NCBI RefSeq assembly: GCF_900112355.1
Contig: NZ_FOLM01000019.1
Span: 1-64,000, forward strand
Direction: 5' to 3'
DNA: 64,000 nucleotides
Source of the DNA: Streptomyces aidingensis
Lineage (GTDB): Bacteria > Actinomycetota > Actinomycetes > Streptomycetales > Streptomycetaceae
Of the stretch, positions 45,672 to 55,181 are shown in pieces; position 1 is the stretch's first letter; the number at the start of each line of letters is the position of its first letter. A program made the translations under genes and the position numbers. The notes beneath the pieces were generated by a model that worked only from the letters and a program-made list of their open reading frames with translations, had not been told where the DNA came from and did no database searches.

Positions 45672-45710
45672 GCCGAGCGCGGCGGGCACATGTTGCCCGC
45701 CGCGCTCGGC
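45672..45710 (+). terminator. 16-bp perfect-stem terminator
   Basis: GCCGAGCGCGGCGGGC pairs exactly with its complement across a 7-nt ACATGTT loop, 23 nt after the HD gene stop. Confidence 0.88.
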
Positions 45711-45846
45711 CCCTGTGGGAGGTGCGCAGTTGGCCGATCTGCGTCAGGCATCCGGCATCGAGGGCTGAGGTCCACACCCGCCGTGTGTCGGTCTGCGGAA
45801 CGGAACGGCGCGCGAGGGGTGCCGGAGGAGACGGGCGGTGGGGCGG

Positions 45847-45870
45847 CCGGGGGCGGCGGCGGGCCGCCCC
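45847..45870 (-). terminator. hairpin terminator after ilvD
   Basis: CCGGGGGCGG and CCGCCCCCGG form a 10-bp stem with a 4-nt loop, 13 nt downstream of the ilvD stop. Confidence 0.75.
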
Positions 45871-45882
45871 CGGCGGGCGCGG

Positions 45883-47727
45883 TCAGTTCTCCAGCTGGGT
45901 GATGTCGCGGACGGCGCCCTTGTCCGCGCTGGTGGCCATGGCGGCGTAGGCGCGCAGCGCGAGGGACACCTTGCGGTCGCGGGCGGCCGGGGCGTAGCGG
46001 CCGTTCAGCGCCTCCCGGCGGGCGGCCAGGGTGGCCTCGTCCACCTTGAGCTCGATGGTGCGGTTCGGGATGTCGATGGAGATCAGGTCGCCGTCCCGGA
46101 CCAGCGCGATGGTGCCGCCGGCCGCCGCCTCGGGGGAGACATGGCCGATGGACAGGCCGGAGGTGCCGCCGGAGAAGCGGCCGTCGGTGACCAGGGCGCA
46201 CTTGGCGCCCAGGCCCCGGCCCTTGAGGAAGGCGGTCGGGTAGAGCATCTCCTGCATGCCCGGGCCGCCGCGCGGGCCCTCGTAGCGGACGACCACCACA
46301 TCGCCCTCCTTGACCCGCTTGGTGAGGATCGCGTCGACCGCCTCCTCCTGGGACTCGACGACGACGGCGGGGCCGGTGAAGGTCCAGATGGACTCGTCCA
46401 CGCCGGCGGTCTTCACCACACAGCCGTCCTCGGCGAGGTTGCCGCGCAGCACGGCCAGGCCGCCGTCGGCGGAGTAGGCGTGGGCGGCGTCGCGGATGCA
46501 GCCGCCGGCCGCGTCGGTGTCCAGCGACTCCCAGCGCTCGGACTGGGAGAACGCCTCGGCGGAGCGGCGGCAGCCGGGCGCGGCGTGGAAGAGTTCCACG
46601 GCCTGCGGGGAGGCGGAGCCGCCGCGGATGTCCCAGTTCTTGAGCCATTCCTCCAGCGAGGAGGCGTGCACGCTGGACACGTCCTCGTTGAGCAGGCCGG
46701 CCCGGTGCAGTTCGCCCAGGATGGCGGGGATGCCGCCGGCCCGGTGCACGTCCTCCATGTGATAGGTGCCGTTGGGCGCCACCTTGCACACGCAGGGCAC
46801 CCGGCGGGAGACGGCGTCGATGTCGGTCAGGCCGAAGCCGAGCTCCGCCTCCTGGGCGGCGGCCAGCAGATGCAGCACGGTGTTGGTGGAGCCGCCCATG
46901 GCCACGTCCAGCGCCATGGCGTTCTCGAAGGCGGCCCGGGAGGCGATGTTGCGGGGCAGGACGGAGGCGTCGTCCTGCTCGTAGTAGCGGCGGGTGATCG
47001 CGACCACGGCCCGGCCGGCCTCCTCGTAGAGGGCGCGGCGGGCGGTGTGGGTGGCGAGCACCGAGCCGTTGCCGGGCAGGGCCAGGCCGAGGGCCTCCAC
47101 CAGGCAGTTCATGGAGTTGGCGGTGAACATGCCGGAGCAGGAGCCGCAGGTGGGGCAGGCGGCCTCCTCGATCCGGGCCAGGTCCTCGTCGGAGGTGGTC
47201 TCGCTGACCGCCTCGGACATGGCGCTGATCAGGTCGAGGTTGGAGCGGACGGTGCCGTCGACCAGCGTGGTCTTGCCGGCCTCCATGGGGCCGCCGGAGA
47301 CGAAGACCACCGGGATGTTGAGCCGCAGGGCGGCCATCAGCATGCCGGGGGTGATCTTGTCGCAGTTGGAGATGCAGACCAGGGCGTCGGCGCAGTGCGC
47401 CTCGGCCATGTACTCGACGGAGTCGGCGATCAGGTCCCGGGAGGGCAGGGAGTACAGCATCCCGCCGTGGCCCATGGCGATGCCGTCGTCCACGGCGATG
47501 GTGTTGAACTCGCGGGGCACGCCGCCGGCCGCCTTGATGGCGTCGGAGACGATCCGGCCCACCGGCTGGAGGTGGGTGTGACCGGGGACGAACTCGGTGA
47601 AGCTGTTGGCCACCGCGATGATCGGCTTGCCGAAGTCCTCCCGCGCTACACCGGCGGCGCGGAGGAGAGCCCGGGCGCCCGCCATGTTGCGCCCGTGGGT
47701 GACGGTTCGGGACCTCAGTGTCGCCAT
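45883..47727 (-). CDS. ilvD: dihydroxy-acid dehydratase
   Basis: Iron-sulfur enzyme of isoleucine/valine synthesis, converting dihydroxy-acids to 2-keto acids. The 614 aa are normal length. Cluster and substrate motifs ISNCDKITPGM and CPTCGSCSGMFTANSMNC are present, as is the C-terminal FSGGTSGLSIGH block. ATG 47727 has CAGGAG upstream. It lies on the core-genome side of the accessory island. Confidence 0.98.
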   Translation of the reverse strand: MATLRSRTVTHGRNMAGARALLRAAGVAREDFGKPIIAVANSFTEFVPGHTHLQPVGRIVSDAIKAAGGVPREFNTIAVDDGIAMGHGGMLYSLPSRDLIADSVEYMAEAHCADALVCISNCDKITPGMLMAALRLNIPVVFVSGGPMEAGKTTLVDGTVRSNLDLISAMSEAVSETTSDEDLARIEEAACPTCGSCSGMFTANSMNCLVEALGLALPGNGSVLATHTARRALYEEAGRAVVAITRRYYEQDDASVLPRNIASRAAFENAMALDVAMGGSTNTVLHLLAAAQEAELGFGLTDIDAVSRRVPCVCKVAPNGTYHMEDVHRAGGIPAILGELHRAGLLNEDVSSVHASSLEEWLKNWDIRGGSASPQAVELFHAAPGCRRSAEAFSQSERWESLDTDAAGGCIRDAAHAYSADGGLAVLRGNLAEDGCVVKTAGVDESIWTFTGPAVVVESQEEAVDAILTKRVKEGDVVVVRYEGPRGGPGMQEMLYPTAFLKGRGLGAKCALVTDGRFSGGTSGLSIGHVSPEAAAGGTIALVRDGDLISIDIPNRTIELKVDEATLAARREALNGRYAPAARDRKVSLALRAYAAMATSADKGAVRDITQLEN

Positions 47728-47863
47728 GATTCCGGTCTCCTGGAGGTGGACGGCTGCGTCTTCCGAGCGTACGCCCTTGCCCGGGGGATGGGACGGCGAA
47801 TACCGGATGGCGAGACCGTGAGCCGACCGGCGCACAAGCCGGGGCGCGCGCCGGGGCGCCGGT

Positions 47864-48844
47864 TCAGGCCACCGGGTCGGCGGGGTGCGGGGCGAGCAGC
47901 GGGAGCAGCCGGGTGCCGGCCGGGGCCGCGCCCGGGGCGGCGGGAGGAGCGGGGGGAGCGGCCGGGGCGGCGGCGAGACGGGTCTCGCAGAGTTCGGCGA
48001 GCACGTCGTAGGCGGCCTTGCCCATGAGCTCGACCAGTTCCGGCCGGTAGCTGAGGTACAGCGGCTCGACGGCGGTGTGCGCGGCCGGGGCGCCCGTGCA
48101 CCACCAGTGCAGATCGTGCCCGCCCGGCCCCCAGCCGCGCCGGTCGTACTCGCCGATGGTGACGTACAGCACCTGCTCGCCGTCCGGCTGCTCGATCCAC
48201 TCGTAGGAGCGGCGCAGCGGCAGTTGCCAGCACACGTCCGGCTTGGTCTCCAGGGGTTCGCGCCCCTCCTGCCGGGCCAGGATGTGCAGGGCGCAGCCCT
48301 CGCCGCCGGGGAAGCCGGGCCGGTTGAGGAAGACGCAGGCGCCCTTGATGCGCCTGGTCTGGCGCTCGCCGTCGGCGTTCCGCTCCGTCCAGCCGTCGCC
48401 CCATCGCTTGCCGCGGTGGCCGGCCGCGTGGTGCTGCCAGATGTCCGGGGTGAGGCGGGCGGCGTGGCCGGCGACCCGCTGCTCGTCGTCGGTGTCGGTG
48501 AAGTGCGCGCCGAGGGTGCAGCAGCCGTCGCTCGCCCGTCCGGCGTGGATGCCCTCGCAGCCGTTGCCGAAGACGCACTGCCAGCGGGAGGTGAGCCAGG
48601 TCAGGTCGCAGCGGAAGATCTGGTCCGGGTCGGCGGGGTCCGGGAACTCGACCCAGGCGCGGGGGAAGTCCAGGGCCACCTCGTGCCCGGCGGCCCGGCG
48701 GCGGGCGCCGTCGAGCTGCCACACCGTCCGCCCGCCCTGCTCCGCCGCCGGTTCCGCCGCCGGTCCCGCCGGGGGGCCGCCCGCGGGTTTGACCGGATCT
48801 TTGCCGGACCGGTGTTCCCGCTTTGTCCCGTTCGTCTCAGCCAC
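47864..48844 (-). CDS. conserved Cys-rich protein, unknown function
   Basis: A 326-aa protein with a polar N-terminus and a Cys-rich core (IFRCDLTW, QCVFGNGCEG, DGCCTLG, CVFLNRPGF, CALHIL, DVCWQLP). The Cys spacing suggests a metal or iron-sulfur chelating fold; it recalls small YkgJ/DUF3109-like actinobacterial proteins, but the match is weak. The C-terminal 40 residues are Ala/Pro-rich. GTG 48844 is chosen. It is divergent from the Ppx/GppA gene by 38 bp. Confidence 0.72.
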   Translation of the reverse strand: MAETNGTKREHRSGKDPVKPAGGPPAGPAAEPAAEQGGRTVWQLDGARRRAAGHEVALDFPRAWVEFPDPADPDQIFRCDLTWLTSRWQCVFGNGCEGIHAGRASDGCCTLGAHFTDTDDEQRVAGHAARLTPDIWQHHAAGHRGKRWGDGWTERNADGERQTRRIKGACVFLNRPGFPGGEGCALHILARQEGREPLETKPDVCWQLPLRRSYEWIEQPDGEQVLYVTIGEYDRRGWGPGGHDLHWWCTGAPAAHTAVEPLYLSYRPELVELMGKAAYDVLAELCETRLAAAPAAPPAPPAAPGAAPAGTRLLPLLAPHPADPVA

Positions 48845-48882
48845 ACCGCCCAGCGTAGACGGCCACGGTAGCGTGAGCGCCC

Positions 48883-49821
48883 ATGAGACTCGGTGTTCTG
48901 GACGTGGGATCGAATACGGTCCACCTGCTGGTGGTGGACGCGCACCGGGGTGCGCGCCCGCTGCCGGCGTACTCCCACAAGGCCGAGCTCCGGCTGGCCG
49001 AGCTGCTGGACGGCGACGGAGCGATCGGCCCGGACGGCGTGGACCGCCTGGCACAGACCATCGAGTCGGCGCTGGAGGTGGCCGAGGACCAGGGGGTGGC
49101 CGAACTGCTCCCCTTCGCCACCTCGGCGGTGCGGGAGGCCACCAACGCCGACCGGGTGCTGGCCCGGGTGGCGGAGGAGACCGGCATCGAGCTCCAGGTG
49201 CTCTCCGGCGAGGACGAGGCGCGGCTGACGTTTCTGGCCGCCCGCCGCTGGCTGGGCTGGTCGGCCGGCCGGCTGCTGCTGTTCGACATCGGCGGCGGCT
49301 CGCTGGAGATCGCCTACGGCCTGGACGAGGCGCCGGACGCCGCGGTCTCGCTGCCGCTGGGCGCCGGGCGGCTGACCAACGGCCGGCTGCCGGGCGATCC
49401 GCCGGACCCGGCGGATGTGCGGGCGCTGCGCCGCGATGTGCGCTCGCAGATGGCGCGGGTGGTCGGGGAGTTCAATCGGCTGGGCAAGCCGGACCGGGTG
49501 GTGGGCACCTCCAAGACCTTCCGGCAGCTGGCCCGGCTGACCGGGGCGGCGCCGAGTTCGGAGGGCCTGTACGCGCGGCGGCTGCTGGGGCGCCAGGCCC
49601 TGCGCGAGTGGGGCCCCAAGCTGACGGTGATGCCGGAGCGGGAGCGTGCCGGGCTGCCGGGGGTGTCGGAGGGCCGGGCCCGGCAGTTGCTGGCGGGCGC
49701 GGTGGTGGCGGAGGCCGCCCTGGATCTGTTCGGGGTGCCGGAGCTGGAGATCTGTCCGTGGGCGCTGCGCGAGGGCGTGATCCTGCGCCGCCTGGACCAG
49801 ATGCGCAACGGCCACGACTGA
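48883..49821 (+). CDS. Ppx/GppA-family phosphatase
   Basis: A 312-aa ASKHA-fold enzyme with LDVGSNTVHLLV and FDIGGGSLEIA phosphate motifs. It hydrolyses polyphosphate or pppGpp. This short form matches actinobacterial Ppx1-like proteins and lacks an HD domain. ATG 48883 has no clear ribosome site, but a TAGCGT lies close upstream, so translation may be leaderless. Confidence 0.93.
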   Translation: MRLGVLDVGSNTVHLLVVDAHRGARPLPAYSHKAELRLAELLDGDGAIGPDGVDRLAQTIESALEVAEDQGVAELLPFATSAVREATNADRVLARVAEETGIELQVLSGEDEARLTFLAARRWLGWSAGRLLLFDIGGGSLEIAYGLDEAPDAAVSLPLGAGRLTNGRLPGDPPDPADVRALRRDVRSQMARVVGEFNRLGKPDRVVGTSKTFRQLARLTGAAPSSEGLYARRLLGRQALREWGPKLTVMPERERAGLPGVSEGRARQLLAGAVVAEAALDLFGVPELEICPWALREGVILRRLDQMRNGHD

Positions 49822-49891
49822 GCCCGGGCGGGGCCGGGCGGGGCCGGGCACGGTGCGCGGACGGGTCCGGGCGGCGCAGGGACACAGCGGC

Positions 49892-49915
49892 GCCGCGGCC
49901 TTCCGGCGCCGCGGC
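49892..49915. terminator. hairpin between convergent genes
   Basis: GCCGCGGC arms (49892-49899 and 49908-49915) with an 8-nt loop lie between Ppx/GppA and the permease stop. Modest stem; plausible bidirectional terminator. Confidence 0.5.
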
Positions 49916-49917
49916 CC

Positions 49918-50751
49918 TCAGGGAGTGCGGCGGCGCAGCGTGGCGGCGCCGACCAGCAGCATGGCCAGCGCGAACGCGGCGACGATCACCAGATCGCGCA
50001 CATAGCTACCGGTGACCCCGGTCTCGGTGACCACCTCCTGCATGGCGTCCACCGCATAGGACATCGGCAGCAGGCCGGAGATCCACTCCAGTACCCCGTT
50101 CATCTGCTCGCGCGGCACGAACAGGCCGCACAGCAGGATCTGCGGCAGCACCACGGCCGGCATGAACTGCACCGCCTGGAACTCGGAGGAGGCGAAGGCG
50201 GAGACGAACAGGCCCAGGGCGGTGCCGAGCAGCGCGTCCATCACCGCGATCACCAGCAGCAGCCAGGGTGAGCCGGTGGTCTCCAGGCCGAGCGGCCAGA
50301 TCGCCACCGCGGTGGCCAGGACGGCCTGTGCCACGGCGAAGACCCCGAAGGCGACGGCATAGCCCAGGATCAGGTCCGCCTTGCCGAACGGCATGGTCAT
50401 CAGGCGTTCCAGGGTGCCCGAGGTGCGCTCCCGCAGGGTGGCGATGGAGGTCACCAGAAACATGGTGATCAGCGGGAAGATGCCCAGCAGCGAGGCGCCG
50501 GTGGAGCTGAACATCCGCTCGTCGGCGTCGAAGACGTAGTAGAGCAGCACCAGCAGGAACACCGGGACGAGCAGCATCAGCGCCACCGTCCGGCGGTCGT
50601 GGGACAACTGGCGCAGCACCCGGCGGGCGGTGGCCAGGGTGATCACCGGGTTGACGGCGCGCACCGGGCGGCGGCGCGGGCCGTGGCCGGCCGGGGTGCC
50701 GGTCCCGGCGCCGGTGCCGGTTCCGGTGCCTGCGGCGTCGGTCGCGTTCAC
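49918..50751 (-). CDS. ABC-2 type exporter permease
   Basis: A 277-aa membrane protein. A Gly/Thr-rich N-terminus precedes six hydrophobic helices. ABC-2 motifs include SGTLERLMTMPFGKADLILGY. GTG 50751 overlaps the ATPase stop (GTGA), so the two subunits are coupled. Resembles daunorubicin-type drug exporters; substrate unknown. Confidence 0.92.
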   Translation of the reverse strand: MNATDAAGTGTGTGAGTGTPAGHGPRRRPVRAVNPVITLATARRVLRQLSHDRRTVALMLLVPVFLLVLLYYVFDADERMFSSTGASLLGIFPLITMFLVTSIATLRERTSGTLERLMTMPFGKADLILGYAVAFGVFAVAQAVLATAVAIWPLGLETTGSPWLLLVIAVMDALLGTALGLFVSAFASSEFQAVQFMPAVVLPQILLCGLFVPREQMNGVLEWISGLLPMSYAVDAMQEVVTETGVTGSYVRDLVIVAAFALAMLLVGAATLRRRTP

Positions 50752-51554
50752 GGGCGGGCCTCCTCGGCTTCGCGGGCGGAGTCGATCAGGCGGAGGAAGG
50801 CGTCCTCCACGGTTGCCGAGCCGGTCCGCTCGCGCAGCGCGGCCGGGGTGCCCTGGGCGAGAATGCGGCCCTCGCGCATCAGCAGCAGTTCCTGGCAGCG
50901 GTCGGCCTCGTCCATCACATGCGAGGAGACCAGCAGGGTGACGCCGCCGGACGCCAGCCTGTGGAAGAGGTTCCACAGGTCGCGGCGGAGCACCGGGTCG
51001 AGGCCGACGGTGGGCTCGTCCAGCACCAGCAGCTCGGGGTCGCCGAGCAGCGCCACGGCGAGCGAGACCCGGGAGAGCTGTCCGCCGGAGAGATTGGCGG
51101 TCAGCGCGTCGGCGTGCGAGGAGAGGTCGACGTCGCGCAGTGCCCGGTCCACGGCGGCGGGCAGCCCGGCGCGCGGGATGCCCAGCACGGCGCCGAAGTA
51201 CTCCAGGTTCTGCCGGGCGGTGAGGTCGGTGTAGACGGAGGGCGCCTGGGTGACATAGCCGATGCGGTGCCGCAGGGCGGCGCTGCCGGCCGGCCGGCCC
51301 AGCACCTCCAGCTCCCCGCTGACCTGGGCCTGGGCGCCGACGATGGACCGCATCAGGGTGGTCTTGCCGCAGCCGGAGGGGCCGAGCAGGCCGGTGAGGG
51401 TGGCACGGCCGACGGTCAGGCCGATCTCCCGCACGACCTTCCGGCCGCCGCGGATCACCGAGAGGCCCTCGGCTCGTATCGCCGGGCCGGGCGGCGCATC
51501 GGGTCCGGCCTCGGAGCGGGCCCCGGAAGGGGACCCGGAGGAAAAATTCATCAT
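50748..51554 (-). CDS. ABC exporter ATPase
   Basis: A 268-aa ATPase with Walker A GPSGCGKTT, signature LSGGQ, Walker B LLVLDEPTVGLD and switch SSHVMDEAD. ATG 51554 (MMNFSS) is chosen. No ribosome site is present, but the promoter at 51561-51590 ends 6 nt before it, indicating leaderless translation. It forms a drug-exporter pair with the permease. The TetR gene downstream of the divergent TIM-barrel gene could regulate it. Confidence 0.93.
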   Translation of the reverse strand: MMNFSSGSPSGARSEAGPDAPPGPAIRAEGLSVIRGGRKVVREIGLTVGRATLTGLLGPSGCGKTTLMRSIVGAQAQVSGELEVLGRPAGSAALRHRIGYVTQAPSVYTDLTARQNLEYFGAVLGIPRAGLPAAVDRALRDVDLSSHADALTANLSGGQLSRVSLAVALLGDPELLVLDEPTVGLDPVLRRDLWNLFHRLASGGVTLLVSSHVMDEADRCQELLLMREGRILAQGTPAALRERTGSATVEDAFLRLIDSAREAEEARP

Positions 51555-51560
51555 GTGTTG

Positions 51561-51590
51561 AATATTGCTCCCGGCCCTCCCGGACGTCAA
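51561..51590 (-). promoter_or_regulatory. leaderless promoter of the ABC exporter
   Basis: Minus-strand TTGACG (51590-51585), 18 nt, AATATT (51566-51561), then 6 nt to ATG 51554. The AT-rich -10 stands out in the GC-rich background. Confidence 0.65.
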
Positions 51591-51689
51591 GCCGGAACCG
51601 CCGGCCGGCCCCGTCGCGCCTGCCGCCCGCCCGCCGCCCGCCCGCGGTCGGCACGCTGTGCGCCCGCGCCGCCCCGTACGCTGGGGCGC

Positions 51690-52553
51690 GTGGCAGGTCA
51701 TGGATCAGTGCGGTCCGCCCGGGCCGGGCAGGGGGCACGCAGGCTGAAAGTCGCTTTGTCGACGGCTTCCGTGTACCCCGAATCCACGGCCTCGGCCTTC
51801 GAGACGGCCGCCCGGCTGGGCTATGACGGCGTGGAGGTGATGGTCTGGACCGACCCGGTCAGCCAGGACCCCGCCGTGCTGGGCCGGCTCTCGGACCGGC
51901 ACGGCATCCCGGTGCTCGCGGTGCACGCCCCGTGTCTGCTGATCACCCAGCGGGTGTGGTCCACCGACCCGTGGCGCAAGCTCGAACTCTCGCGCCTCGC
52001 CGCGGAACGGCTCGGCGCCTCCACCGTGGTGGTGCATCCGCCGTTCCGCTGGCAGCGCGGCTACGCCCGCGACTTCGTGCCCGGCCTGCGGCGGATGGGA
52101 GAGGAGACCGACATCCGGTTCGCGGTGGAGAACATGTACCCCTGGCGCTACCGGCGGCGTGCCATGCAGGCGTACGCCCCCGGCTGGGACCCGACCCAGG
52201 AGGACTACCGGCACTTCACCCTCGATGTGTCGCACACCGCCACCTCGCACAGCGACCCGCTGGCCATGGCCGAACGCATGGGTGACCGGCTGGCGCACCT
52301 GCATATCGGGGACGGCACCGACTCGGGCAAGGACGAGCATCTGGTGCCGGGCCGCGGCAGCCAGCCGTGCGCCGAGCTGCTCCGGCGGGTGGCGGCCGGC
52401 GGCTTCGACGGGCATGTGGTGCTGGAGATCAACACCCGCCGGGCGATGTCCTCGGCCGAGCGGGAGGCCGACCTGGCCGAGGCGCTGGCCTTCACCCGGC
52501 GCCATCTGGCCGCCCCGGCGGCCGGTCCCGGCCTGCTGCGGAGGCCGGCATGA
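51690..52553 (+). CDS. sugar-phosphate isomerase/epimerase-like TIM barrel
   Basis: About 287 aa of an AP-endonuclease-2 type TIM barrel: VALSTASVYPE, GYDGVEVMVW, VVVHPPFRW, FAVENMYPW, HLHIGDG and VVLEINTRR carry the usual metal-ligand Glu/His/Asp positions. The reaction is unknown. GTG 51690 is favoured because TACGCT lies 7 nt upstream (leaderless); GTG 51708 or a CTG near the conserved core are alternatives. Its end overlaps the TetR start (ATGA). Confidence 0.82.
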   Translation: MAGHGSVRSARAGQGARRLKVALSTASVYPESTASAFETAARLGYDGVEVMVWTDPVSQDPAVLGRLSDRHGIPVLAVHAPCLLITQRVWSTDPWRKLELSRLAAERLGASTVVVHPPFRWQRGYARDFVPGLRRMGEETDIRFAVENMYPWRYRRRAMQAYAPGWDPTQEDYRHFTLDVSHTATSHSDPLAMAERMGDRLAHLHIGDGTDSGKDEHLVPGRGSQPCAELLRRVAAGGFDGHVVLEINTRRAMSSAEREADLAEALAFTRRHLAAPAAGPGLLRRPA

Positions 52554-53221
52554 CGGCGCCCCCGCCCGCCCCGTCCTCCGGGCCGTCCACGCCCCGGCGG
52601 CGCGGCCGGCCACCGCGCGCCGGGCGGACGGCCGCGGACGTCCCCGCCGCCCGGGACCGGATTCTGGACGCCGCCCGCGAGACCTTCGCCGCCCACGGCT
52701 ACGACAAGGCGTCGGTGCGGGCCATCGCGCGCCGCGCCGAGGTCGACCCGGCGCTGGTGCACCACTATTTCGGCACCAAGGAGCAGGTCTTCGAGGCGGC
52801 GGTGGCAAAGGCCGCGGCTCCGGTGCTGGCCGGACCGTCCGTCCTCGCGGAGGGCGACCCCCGGGAGATCGGGGAACGGATGACGCGGCTGTTCTTCTCC
52901 GTGTGGGAGAACCCGGCGTCGCGCGAGCCGCTGCTGGCCATCATCCGCTCGGTGGTGACCCACCAGACGGCCGCCCGGATCTTCCGGCAGTTCATCACCA
53001 AGAATCTGGTGAGCCGGGTGGCGCAGCGGCTGCCCGCCCCGGACATCGAGACCCGGATCGAGCTGGCCGTGGCGCAGTTGGTGGGCGTGGCGATGCTGCG
53101 CTATGTGCTGCGGGCGGAGCCGCTCGCCTCCGCCGAGGCGGAGGATCTGATCCGCCGGCTCTCCCCGGTGGTGCAGTTCCACCTCGCCGGCGGCCCGCCC
53201 CCGCTGCCGCCGGAGCACTGA
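52550..53221 (+). CDS. TetR-family regulator
   Basis: A 223-aa repressor with an unstructured Pro/Arg N-terminus and the HTH VRAIARRAEVDPALVHHYFG, followed by a helical ligand domain. ATG 52550 overlaps the preceding stop. It probably represses the divergent ABC exporter and itself. Confidence 0.93.
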   Translation: MTAPPPAPSSGPSTPRRRGRPPRAGRTAADVPAARDRILDAARETFAAHGYDKASVRAIARRAEVDPALVHHYFGTKEQVFEAAVAKAAAPVLAGPSVLAEGDPREIGERMTRLFFSVWENPASREPLLAIIRSVVTHQTAARIFRQFITKNLVSRVAQRLPAPDIETRIELAVAQLVGVAMLRYVLRAEPLASAEAEDLIRRLSPVVQFHLAGGPPPLPPEH

Positions 53222-53235
53222 CACCGCTCAGGCGC

Positions 53236-55005
53236 TCAGGAAACGGGCTCGGGTTCCGGCTCGGGTCCGGGCTCCGGCTCGGGCTCGGGCTCGGGCTCGG
53301 GTTCCGGCGCGGGCTCGGGCTCCGGTTCCGGGCCGGGCTCGGGCTGCGGTTCGTCGCCCCGGCCCTCGATGGTGATCACTCCGCCCGAGGGGCCGATGGT
53401 GATCCGCCCGCGCCAGGCCCCGGCCGGCTCCCGGGAGCGGTCCACGGTGACCAGCACGGTGACGCGCTCGCCCGGCCGCAGGGTGCCGGAGGTGACGCTC
53501 GGGCGCAGCCAGTCGGCGTCCGAGGTGGCCGTCCACCGCACGGCCGAGCCACCCGAGGCGGTGAGGGTGATCTCGGTGCCCGCCGCGGTGGGCACCGCCT
53601 CGATCGTCAGCCGGCCCGGCCCGTGCCCCGTCCCGCCGCCCGGGTCCTCTCGGCCCGGCCGGCCGGCGGTCCCGGTGCCGGTCCGCTCCCGGGACGCGGC
53701 CTGCCCGCCCCGCTCCCGGGCGTCCGCCGCCGCGGACGGCAGCTCTCCGGCCGCAGCGGTGTCGGGGGTGTGCCGCGGGGCGCCCGTCTCCTGCCCCGCC
53801 GTCGGCTCCGCGCCGCCGCCCGGGCCCCCGGCGCGGCCCGGGTCCGGGTCCAGCTCGTCGCCCCGGCCCAGCGGGATGTCCCCGGAGGAGGACGCCGGGG
53901 AGCCGTCGCCGGCCGCCTCCCCGGGAGACGGCGCGTTCCGGTAGGCCGCCCAGAACGCCAGCACCGGCGCGGCCAGCACGGTGGCCACCACGGTGGTGGT
54001 CATGGCACGGCTGCGCAGCCGCTCGCGGCGGGCCGCGCGCTCCCGCTCGTCCACCGGGAAGCCGGACCGGTCGAAGCGCGGCATGGGGCGCGCGCGAGTG
54101 CGGAGCGCCCCCAGCCGCGCCGCCGCCACCGCCCGGCGCGGCGCGGCAAGCACCGTCAGCCGGCCGGAGCCGGACGACGCCGAGGTGCCCGGCCAGCCGG
54201 CCGCCACGCGCTGCGCGATACGGCGGCAGGCGCGGCACTCGTCCACGTGCCGGACGAGTTCGCGGCGCAGCCCGGGGGCGAGCAGCAGCCGGTCCTCGCC
54301 GGTCAGACCGGCGAGCGCGGGGCAGACCGCGGCCTCGATCGCGGCCAGCGCGCCCCGGGTGCGTTCCACCTCGCAGGCGGCGGAGGTCAGCAGGGAGTGT
54401 GCGGCCTCGACGGGCAGCCGCAGCACCTCGGCGACCTGGCGCGGGGAGAGATGGTGACGCACCGCCAGCTCCAGGGCCTCGCGCTGCTCCGGGGTGGTCC
54501 CGGCGGCCTCCGGCCAGGCGAGCGCGGCCAGTTCGCGGCGCCGCTGCTCGGCCGACGGCCCGGCGGCGCGCGGCACCGGGGCGGGCACCGGCGCGGCAGG
54601 GGGCGCGGAGGTGGACCGGGCGACGCCGCCGGCGCGCTCCCGCTCCCGCTCCTGCTCCCGCTGCCGGAGGGCGGTGAGCCGGCGCAGACAGGCCCAGCGC
54701 GCCAGCGCGTAGAGCCAGGGACGGCGCAGCTCCGGATCGCGCGGCCGTCGGCCACGCGCGTGCTGCCGCTCGGCCACCGCCAGCGCCTCGCCCAGCGCGG
54801 CGACGGCGGCGTCATGCTCGCACATCACGGACAGGCAGTAGGTGAACAGCCCGTCCAGACAGGCGTCTTCGTACGCGGCGGGGGGCTCTTGCCGCTCCTT
54901 CGGGGCCCGGCCCGGAACGGGGGCCGGCACGGCATCCCGGGCGTGCCCGACGGCCCGGCGCGCGGTGGTCGTCCTGGTTCGCTCGCGGCTGGTGGTGGTC
55001 ACCAC
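53236..55005 (-). CDS. sigma-like/zinc-finger-like N-domain with membrane anchor and BACON domain
   Basis: A 589-aa protein. Residues to about 230 resemble a degenerate ECF sigma factor with an HTH (LSPRQVAEVLRLPVEAAHSL). A HVDECRACRRIA segment resembles an anti-sigma H-x3-C-x2-C zinc site. A transmembrane helix (TTTVVATVLAAPVLAFWAAY) leads to a Gly/Pro linker, a BACON-like beta domain (DADWLRPSVTSGTLRPGE) and a long PE repeat tail. Sigma-like and anti-sigma-like parts on one chain are unusual but recur in Streptomyces. The GTG starts at 55005 and 55002 are both possible. Converges with TetR. Confidence 0.82.
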   Translation of the reverse strand: MVTTTSRERTRTTTARRAVGHARDAVPAPVPGRAPKERQEPPAAYEDACLDGLFTYCLSVMCEHDAAVAALGEALAVAERQHARGRRPRDPELRRPWLYALARWACLRRLTALRQREQERERERAGGVARSTSAPPAAPVPAPVPRAAGPSAEQRRRELAALAWPEAAGTTPEQREALELAVRHHLSPRQVAEVLRLPVEAAHSLLTSAACEVERTRGALAAIEAAVCPALAGLTGEDRLLLAPGLRRELVRHVDECRACRRIAQRVAAGWPGTSASSGSGRLTVLAAPRRAVAAARLGALRTRARPMPRFDRSGFPVDERERAARRERLRSRAMTTTVVATVLAAPVLAFWAAYRNAPSPGEAAGDGSPASSSGDIPLGRGDELDPDPGRAGGPGGGAEPTAGQETGAPRHTPDTAAAGELPSAAADARERGGQAASRERTGTGTAGRPGREDPGGGTGHGPGRLTIEAVPTAAGTEITLTASGGSAVRWTATSDADWLRPSVTSGTLRPGERVTVLVTVDRSREPAGAWRGRITIGPSGGVITIEGRGDEPQPEPGPEPEPEPAPEPEPEPEPEPEPGPEPEPEPVS

Positions 55006-55181
55006 GCGACCGTAGGGGCAGCGGGCGCGCGCACTCCCGCCGGCACCGGAAGGTTCCCCCTAATGGGTGACCTCACCCCGTCGGTACCGTCCCTGCCCTT
55101 GACCCGGCCGCCGCGGACCGCGGCCGTGACGGCCCGGCTGTCCCGGCCCGGCTGTCAGTGCGGGCGGGTAGGTTCTCCCGC

